Below, in pieces: positions 9,413 through 15,199 of a stretch of DNA of 15,199 nucleotides. The stretch's first letter is position 1. Each line of letters starts with the position of its first letter. The notes beneath the pieces are model-generated. The model did not search any database. It was not told the origin of the DNA and saw only the letters and a list, made by a program, of their open reading frames with translations. The position numbers and the translations under genes are program-made. Origin of the DNA: Smittium mucronatum (taxonomy: Eukaryota; Kickxellomycota; Harpellomycetes; Harpellales; Legeriomycetaceae); assembly GCA_001953115.1 (NCBI GenBank), contig LSSL01007630.1, forward strand, positions 1 through 15,199. Reading direction: 5' to 3'.

Positions 9413-9601
9413 CTACTTAGCTGCAAGCAAAGCAAAGTACTTTGATTTGATAAAACTTAAATAGGTATACTCTTCAACTGCAACAACATAACCAATAGAA
9501 TATTTATCTACAAATTGTGAAACCAAAATGGCATATCTGTTGGCTATAAATTTAGACCCAAAAACGCCTACTGACGACGCAAAGGCTATGAAGCATTGCA
9601 T
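9413..9601 (-). CDS. Unrecognised 62-codon open frame
   Basis: Single open frame from an ATG at 9601 to a TAG at 9413. The predicted protein has a balanced composition (FIANRYAILVSQFVDKYS in the middle, SKYFALLAAK at the end), unlike the low-complexity translations of the surrounding AT-rich DNA. I recognise no family, signal peptide or clear membrane helix. A TAG just upstream of the ATG (TTGTTGGTAG) could be a splice acceptor, so this could also be the last exon of a gene whose earlier exons I could not find. It lies beside the MITE and in the POP5-COG4 spacer. It may be spurious. Confidence 0.22.
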   Translation of the reverse strand: MQCFIAFASSVGVFGSKFIANRYAILVSQFVDKYSIGYVVAVEEYTYLSFIKSKYFALLAAK

Positions 9602-9822
9602 CCTACCAACAAATATGCATTAATAGTATCAGCCAATGTATGTCGATAGTAAAAAACTAGCAGACCAATATCTTCTTAGTTCTAAATTATTGACATGCTC
9701 AAGGTAAAGCAATTGCATCTATATGATTGAAGGAAATCTCGCCATAATTTGGCTATGACATTTTACTCAAGTCAAAAATCAATCCTCACCCTCACTGCAT
9801 TTTTAGGTTAGTGTTTTTAAAA

Positions 9823-12800
9823 ATGCCAGATACAGGAATTCCTGTTGCTACCAACAATTTTTCTGGTATCAAGCCATCTAAATACTCGACGTCAACTGTT
9901 GGTACCCCGGAGCAATTGCAAAAAACCCATGCTGATACCCGTCCTTCTCTCTCTTCTCCAAATTTGGATTTGGATTTGTCCAATTTACTAAATCTAACCG
10001 AACTTTACCAAATTGAAGAAGCCGTAGACTGGCTCTCGGGTGAAGAAATTAGACTCGACATGCATTTGGATGAAATTCTTTCCACTAAAAACCATTTAGA
10101 TACTGAATTTTTACATTTTTTAAATACAATGTAACTATATTTCGCCTCTTAACCTCTCTTTGCGATTTTAAAACCTTAACAACTTATTTTTGGTGGATTC
10201 TCTTTTTATTACTTTAGACCGATCATTGAAGAGGCTCAGTCAGATATTGTTTCCATTAGAGATTCAGTGGAAAAAGTGTATTCAAAAATAGAATATCTGC
10301 ATGAAGATTTAAAAATTTTAAACGAAAACAAGGTTAGCTCTTTATCAACGCTGAAATATAAGTTTATTTTAATTTCTATCTTCATCTCTTTCTCCTATAA
10401 AGATAAAAATCGATGAAACAGTTTCTATAGTTGAAAAAGGAATTTCTTTTCTGGTAATAGATATTAAACATTTTTACTCAAGTTTGTTTTGCTTTACTAT
10501 TTTTTTATCCAACTTAAACCTCCTTCGGTTTTTTATTTGATTTTGCTATATTTACAGAGGAATATTTCTGAAATTGAGGATTCAATAATTTCAGATCAAA
10601 TAGAAAACGGCTGCAGAATTCTCCAGGAGTGCCTCGAAATCAATCGTTCTTTGGATCCTTCTAATAATTCCCTCGATCCAGACACTAAATCTATCCTAAA
10701 TTTAATTTTGCTACAAATGAATACACCCTCAAATTCTATGAGCGCTATAGAAATTTTAGAAAAACACAGAATTAAATTAACACAATTAGTTTCTTCCAAA
10801 TTTGATAAAGCTGTATCTGAATCTAATGACAGGGCTATTATCGACTGTTTCAAGTTATTCCCTTTATTGAATGAAAAAGGATTGGGGCTAGAAAAGTATT
10901 CAAAGTTGCTTTGCCAAAAACTATCTGAAAATTACAAATTATTGAAAATTCAATGTAATAATACAACTTTGACCCCCAAAAGCTACCTTTATATTCATAT
11001 ATATCCTTTTTTTTACTTTAATTATTTTTATAGCCGATAAGGAAGGAGCCTTTATGATACGATTGACTAACTTATTCGATTCTGTCGCTTATTTGATCGA
11101 TAGTAACACCACTTTAGTAGAGAGGTATTACGGCCAAGGCTCTATGATAAGGATTATAGAACATCTTCAGCTTGAACTAGATAATAGATCCGTTCTAATT
11201 CTGGAGTCATTTGAAGATGAAAGACAGATTTCCAAACTTGTAACCATATATTAACTTTTTTTTATTTTCACGCTTTAGCAATTTTTGATTCATTTTTTGA
11301 AATATTCTTTTCCTTTTAATTTCATAGAAATTTCAAGTTCAATTTTCAAAGACTCAAATTTTGAGTGACCTGTCAAATATTTCTTCTATGAAACATCTCG
11401 ATAACTATAGCAGGGCTCCCGGAACTCCTGGAAAAATTCCCCCAGCTTCAAAGGACGACCAACAATCTTTATCCAAATCTACCACTATTTTACAAAATCC
11501 TCAATTCGACCCTGTTAATGACGATGTTGATGTAGTATCTATTTCAAAATTGGTAGCTGAGTTGGGAATGATGGTTTCTAAAGGGCAATCATTCCTGCAA
11601 TTTTTGGATGCCAGAGGCAAAACAGAATCTGTATTTCTAAGGTCTTCCGAGTTTAAAAAGGAAAATATACTTTTAAATGATAGTACTCTACTAGAGAACC
11701 AAAGAAAAAGCAGCATTTTATCTAAAGACATTTACTCCCTAGATGAACTTTCCATCCCTAAATTGTCTATAGACAAAGATACCGGTCTTTTAACGGGAAC
11801 TCAGCTCCAATCCTTAATAAAATGGATTCAAAATACCTACATTGAATTTGAGATTTATTCAATGCAAAGGGCCGTTCTTCGAGCATTACAATTGGATGAT
11901 ATAGATTCTTTAGAAGGCTGGGATGTACCCATTTATGGAGATGCCCTCATCCAATCAAATAATCTAACCAAGTCTAAATTTTTCTTTTCCAAATCCAAGA
12001 ACAACCAATTTGATAGTATCTCTCTAACATCCTCCATCACTGGCGATGTTTTTTATGTTTTCCAAACTGCTCTTTACAGGTGCATCAATACCCGGAGTCC
12101 AATCCTTTTCACAGAACTCTCAGCTGCAGCTTGTGAAATTTTAAAAAAAACGTACTTGGTTTACCTCGATAATCTAATACAATCAGGATGGGTTTACCCC
12201 TCCTCTAATCAAAACCAAAATGGGGTTTCAAACGATCAAAGATCGCACAAAAGCCCACGTGGTAGCAGTGACTTCAATAGATCATCTCGGGAAACTGCCT
12301 CTCTATCAATTTCTAATTCAAATTCAAGCTTATCCGCATTAGGAACACTAGGACTGGGATCTTCGGATTGGAAGCAAAGTTTCAAAAACTCCATTTCTAA
12401 TTCAACGTTTGTTTCTGCTTTAGGTCTTAACACTTCTGAGGATTATACCGTCCAGGAGCAGCAAAAGCTCGTATGTGTTGGGCTAAACAACTTGGATGTT
12501 TCATCTTCATACTTGGAAGCTCTTTGTGATGGATTGTCAAACAGGTATAAGGAGATTTGGGATATAGACTCCTCAGAAGAAACTCCGATAGATGATGCTA
12601 TTCTTTCAGAGGTTGATGCAGTCAATAAAGCCATTAGTTCGTTAAATGATGTTAGACAATTGTTAAATAACAACCTATCACAAGGACTATCCAATTTAGG
12701 GAATCAAGCTTTAAAGCTTCGAATTAGGCAGGCTTTGAAAGATTCTTATAAGGACATAAAGTATGTTATATCCAACGAAGATGAGTTCGCTGATCTAATG

Positions 12801-13361
12801 GATCAGCCTCTTTTCGTCACTAGACTTTTTAAAAGATTAGACCTTCCTCTTTTCGCAATGTTCAAAAATAGACTAACAACTCGTAATTATGGGGACCTAA
12901 TTGGATCAATAGGTCTGGATTTTCTAATTTTTGACTGGCAACGTGCGATATTACAGTCAAAATTCAACTATTTGGGAGGGATGTTGTTTGAACGAGATGT
13001 GAGATTAGTTTTGTCTAGATTCGAGGACCTTTTGGAACCTTCAATATCAAACAGCAAAAATGGGATAGATGTTAGATCTAAATTTGCAAAATTGATTCAA
13101 ATGGCATCAATAATGGCATCCAGTCACAGCGAATATGATTCGCTTAGCTATGATGACGGAGGAACATCAGTAATAGATTTAAATAATAACAATAAATCTA
13201 GTGTCAATAAACCTTTGAATCGTACTCAGAGTGGAAGAAATAAGTCAGCCTTGATAGATCCTTTGTCTGGAATCAATGACTTGGGATTAAAATTGGAAGG
13301 CTTATCCTCACTCTCTCAAAATGAGATATCTCAGCTGATGTCAAATAGGATAGAGATTTGA
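9823..13361 (+). CDS. COG4: Conserved oligomeric Golgi complex subunit 4 (6 exons)
   Basis: Subunit of lobe A of the COG tether, which captures retrograde intra-Golgi vesicles and works with Golgi SNAREs and the SM protein Sly1. Exons: 9823..10130, 10218..10332, 10403..10453, 10558..10954, 11034..11239, 11328..13361. All are GT...AG and in phase, giving 1036 residues (human 785). Matches to human COG4 are collinear: the N-terminal coiled-coil region (about 60-160), CFKLFPLLNEKGLGLEKYS, VERYYGQGSMIRIIEHLQLE (319-338), GDVFYVFQTALYRC, then SKFNYLGGMLFERDVRLV and KFAKLIQMASIM near the C terminus. The extra length comes mainly from a Ser/Asn-rich insert at about residues 650-725 and a low-complexity stretch at about 953-1010, before the conserved last residues. 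The 51-base exon 3 was placed by phase and splice sites. The start is the first in-frame ATG after a stop-rich leader. Confidence 0.95.
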
Positions 13362-13419
13362 TTTTCTTTTTAATAGCTTCTTTTTTTCATTTTTGCTTCG
13401 CTCAGAATATAACTTTTGA

Positions 13420-13430
13420 CCCCCCCCCCC
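13420..13430 (+). repeat. C11 homopolymer in the COG4 3' region
   Basis: Eleven consecutive C lie about 60 bases after the COG4 stop codon, so probably within the 3' untranslated region. The run is interrupted by T and resumes with a pyrimidine-rich stretch. Confidence 0.85.
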
Positions 13431-13492
13431 TCCATCCATTCATTTGGTTTTACTTAGACATTATATTTACTATTAGTCACCAAATGCATTAC

Positions 13493-13498
13493 AATAAA
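13493..13498 (+). terminator. Possible COG4 polyadenylation signal
   Basis: A canonical AATAAA lies about 130 bases after the COG4 stop codon. In DNA this AT-rich the hexamer is frequent by chance, so position is the only support. Confidence 0.35.
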
Positions 13499-14450
13499 TA
13501 CACTAACTATATTCACAATACCCGCAAATCAAATCAATTAAGTTGAAATCTCTGGACTAAATGATTTTTTTTAATCTTTTGATAGAAAAAATTTAGTACA
13601 AATAAATTTTTATTGAAATTTAGGCTGATTTGATTCTGAAATTTTGTAACTGTAGTAGATCTATCCATTCATTAAAAAAACCATTATTGAATACTTTTTA
13701 CACCCTTCTGCTTTATAAACTTTCAAAAAAACCTTAAAAATAAGTAATATTTTAAAGCTAGTCTGAAGGCCCTCATTTTTTTGGAATTATCTCTAAACAG
13801 TCTAATTTTTAATGATTTTTTCCTCGATTAAGGTAGAGATGCTGTTGCTGTTGCTCAATTAAACTCGGACTCTAAATTAAACCCTCATACACAATAAGTT
13901 GAATTTCAAATAACTCATATCTGCTGTCGTAATGATATTATCGATTCAGGACTAATATTTATTTTTATAAAAAAAAATTATTTCAAATTTTCCTTCAATT
14001 CTAATAAATCGTTTTTAGGTTATTCAAAATCCATTCTTCTGACCATTAACCTAAAATGGTAAATATGCGATAGTATATATCTTTGATAATTTCACTAATC
14101 GAATAAACAAAAAAAATGTCACAACTAATACATCAATATGATTGATAAATTATTTATTTTATCCTCATATTTAGATTAATAACAAAGTTCAATTCAATTT
14201 CATCCCAAAAGGTTTATTTCCCTATTTATAGCAGCTGAATAAAATGAATACGGCACAGTTAACCTTTTCGAGTCAAAAGTTTTATTAGACCTCTAATTCT
14301 GAACCTCTCCATCTTCTTCCCTTTCGATAAATATTAATACAACAGCGAAACATAACTCTTAATAAAACATTTTTATTTATTTATAAATTGGGAAAGTTTT
14401 TATACCTTAGGGTAATTATTAATGTACAGTAAATCCATACAAATTTTATC

Positions 14451-14454
14451 AAAA
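14451..14454 (-). terminator. RNA polymerase III terminator of the tRNA pair
   Basis: AAAA on the plus strand is read as TTTT on the minus strand, 5 bases beyond the 3' end of tRNA-Trp. Runs of four or more T end Pol III transcripts. The first such run occurs here and none lies between the two tRNAs. Confidence 0.65.
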
Positions 14455-14458
14455 TCAT

Positions 14459-14539
14459 TGGGACGTGAGAGATTTGAACTCCCAACCTTCCGCTATTTCC
14501 ACATTGGAGACGGACGCGCTGCCATTGCGCCAACACCCC
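14459..14539 (-). tRNA. tRNA-Trp (CCA anticodon) with a 9-base intron
   Basis: On the minus strand the acceptor arms are GGGGTGT and ACGTCCC (with G-T pairs), followed by discriminator A at 14459. The D stem is GCGC/GCGC with loop AATGGCA. The anticodon stem is TCCGT/GCGGA and the T arm is GGAG-closed with loop TTCAAAT. The anticodon loop is too long unless nine bases (14495-14503, TGTGGAAAT in the transcript) are removed one base after the anticodon. That is the canonical tRNA intron position. The mature loop is then CTCCAAA with anticodon CCA (14505-14507). The D-arm sequence TGGCGCAA resembles other eukaryotic tRNA-Trp genes. It lies 4 bases downstream of tRNA-Lys. Confidence 0.9.
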
Positions 14540-14543
14540 CATT

Positions 14544-14615
14544 AGCCCGATACGGGGGTCGAACCCGTAGCCTTGAGGTTAAAAGCCTCACGCTCTACCA
14601 TTGAGCTAACCGGGC
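14544..14615 (-). tRNA. tRNA-Lys (UUU anticodon)
   Basis: On the minus strand the acceptor arms GCCCGGT and ATCGGGC pair, and position 8-9 is TA. The D stem is GCTC/GAGC with loop AATGGTA. The anticodon stem is TGAGG/CCTCA with loop CTTTTAA, anticodon TTT (UUU) at positions 34-36. The T arm is ACGGG/CCCGT with loop TTCGACC. It has no intron. The base at the discriminator position is T, whereas eukaryotic tRNA-Lys normally has G there. It is the upstream member of a tandem pair with tRNA-Trp. Confidence 0.93.
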
Positions 14616-15199
14616 GGTGATACACCGCATAAAAAAAAATATCTAAATTAATAAACTATATATTTAAACAATCATTGGTTGTAAGGCGAGTTTACTAATT
14701 ATAGCATTTTCAGAAAAAAATGAGCACTTTAAATTTAGAAAAGAACATTTTATACAAAAAAGCTGATCAATTTTCAAAAATTGGATGAACATTTTTCAAT
14801 CCAATGGTTGACCAATTTAAAAAATAAAAATTGGTCATTTTTCAATTGATCATTTTCTAATTGAAAAAACGAACACTTTATAATTTAAAAAAAGAACATT
14901 TTTTATTCCGAAAAGTGCTCATTTTTCAAAGTCTGATGATCATTTTTCAATTAAAAATGATAATCCGATTTTTTATTCAAGTGTAACTTAATTAAAAAAA
15001 TATAACAATTAATTCCCAGATTGATTCAATTAGTATTTTTTTTTATATAATTAGTAAATGAAGCGATAATGCAATATAACCTTAAAATCAATTATAAGGA
15101 CAAAAAAATAATCATTTTAAAATAAATTTAAGAAAATGCATGCCCAGTCATTGAAAGGCTGAGTTTTCTATTCATGTGGGAAAAATAACCACGTATATC
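14616..15199. other. AT-rich region with repeats, no genes seen
   Basis: Apart from the nested repeats at 14712-14927, this end of the window is AT-rich and has no open frame worth reporting. Its start would hold the upstream flank of the tRNA pair, including a T9-rich run just before tRNA-Lys. Confidence 0.55.
14712..14927. repeat. Nested direct and inverted repeats with CATTTTTCAA motif
   Basis: The ends are inverted copies: GAAAAAAATGAGCACTTT (14712-14730 region) against AAAGTGCTCATTTTTC (about 14912-14927), with a length difference only in the A/T run. A 41-45 base segment starting GAGCACTTT at 14722 recurs as GAACACTTT at 14871. Between them TGACCAATTT (14809-14818) and AAATTGGTCA (14828-14837) form a perfect 10-base hairpin. 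CATTTTTCAA is repeated several times and recurs just outside, near 14941. This may be a short non-autonomous element or a foldback structure. No target duplication was identified. Confidence 0.6.

Larger units (their letters stand above)
8963..9822. other. Divergent spacer between POP5 and COG4
   Basis: This 860-base region must contain the promoters of both divergent genes. It also carries the second MITE copy (9217-9381) and a short minus-strand open frame (9413-9601). A splice-acceptor-like TTTTTAG just before the COG4 ATG leaves room for a 5' untranslated intron, which cannot be confirmed here. Confidence 0.5.
13362..14450. other. AT-rich intergenic region downstream of COG4
   Basis: It contains the presumed COG4 3' untranslated region, a C11 run and then AT-rich DNA. 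No open frame resembles a protein. A TTAACCTTTTCGAG sequence near 14260 recalls the MITE end, but no matching right end could be shown. Confidence 0.55.

Noticed and set aside
14261..14440. Possible third MITE copy starting TTAACCTTTTCGAG
   Set aside because: The left end is only loosely similar, and neither the interior nor a convincing right end matches copies 1 and 2.
14422..14604. Plus-strand open frame of 60 codons
   Set aside because: Antisense to the two tRNA genes; phrases such as RERFELPTFRY are typical translations of tRNA complements.
1..15199. CRISPR arrays, bacterial operons or phage features
   Set aside because: Introns, eukaryotic gene families and a tRNA intron show a eukaryotic nuclear genome; no regularly spaced repeats were seen.

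Overview
This is a window of an AT-rich, intron-containing eukaryotic nuclear genome. Four protein-coding genes can be assembled exon by exon. They contain 18 introns, all GT...AG and 61-137 bases long. TAA, TAG and TGA all end recognised genes, so the standard code is used. The compact introns, the AT-rich spacers, and a PPT1 whose catalytic-histidine region reads ETLHMQIPDH (reminiscent of fungal homologues) suggest a small-genome opisthokont, perhaps an early-diverging fungus. That placement is an inference and weak.

Layout. Positions 1-4217 form a gene-poor, very AT-rich stretch. It holds TA microsatellites, a short CATCTTGG repeat cluster, a strong 63-base hairpin, a TTAA-flanked piggyBac-type MITE, and a GC-richer island (about 2880-3400) that looks like a decayed element or gene. 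Positions 4218-8962 carry three genes in tandem on the minus strand. In order of transcription they are POP5 (RNase P/MRP subunit, 2 exons), SEC13 (COPII/nuclear pore WD40 protein, 7 exons, with only the start codon in the first coding exon) and PPT1 (lysosomal palmitoyl-protein thioesterase, 7 exons). Coding-like islands between POP5 and SEC13 may be a further unrecognised gene. A second, degraded MITE copy lies in the 860-base divergent spacer between POP5 and COG4. COG4 (9823-13361, 6 exons, plus strand) encodes a 1036-residue subunit of the conserved oligomeric Golgi complex. After an AT-rich spacer, a minus-strand tRNA pair follows: tRNA-Lys(UUU), then tRNA-Trp(CCA) with a 9-base intron. 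Only 4 bases separate them and there is no T-run between, so they were probably transcribed as one dicistronic RNA. The window ends in AT-rich DNA with nested direct and inverted repeats (14712-14927).

How the genes relate. SEC13 (ER exit), COG4 (intra-Golgi tethering) and PPT1 (lysosomal enzyme) all belong to the secretory/endolysosomal route. POP5 belongs to the RNase P enzyme that would process the tRNA precursor. These are housekeeping functions, and nothing in the sequence shows that they are co-regulated. I saw no prokaryotic features, rRNA or CRISPR. No complete novel system is evident. The most notable observations are the MITE family, the tRNA dicistron, the long hairpin and the unexplained coding-like islands.
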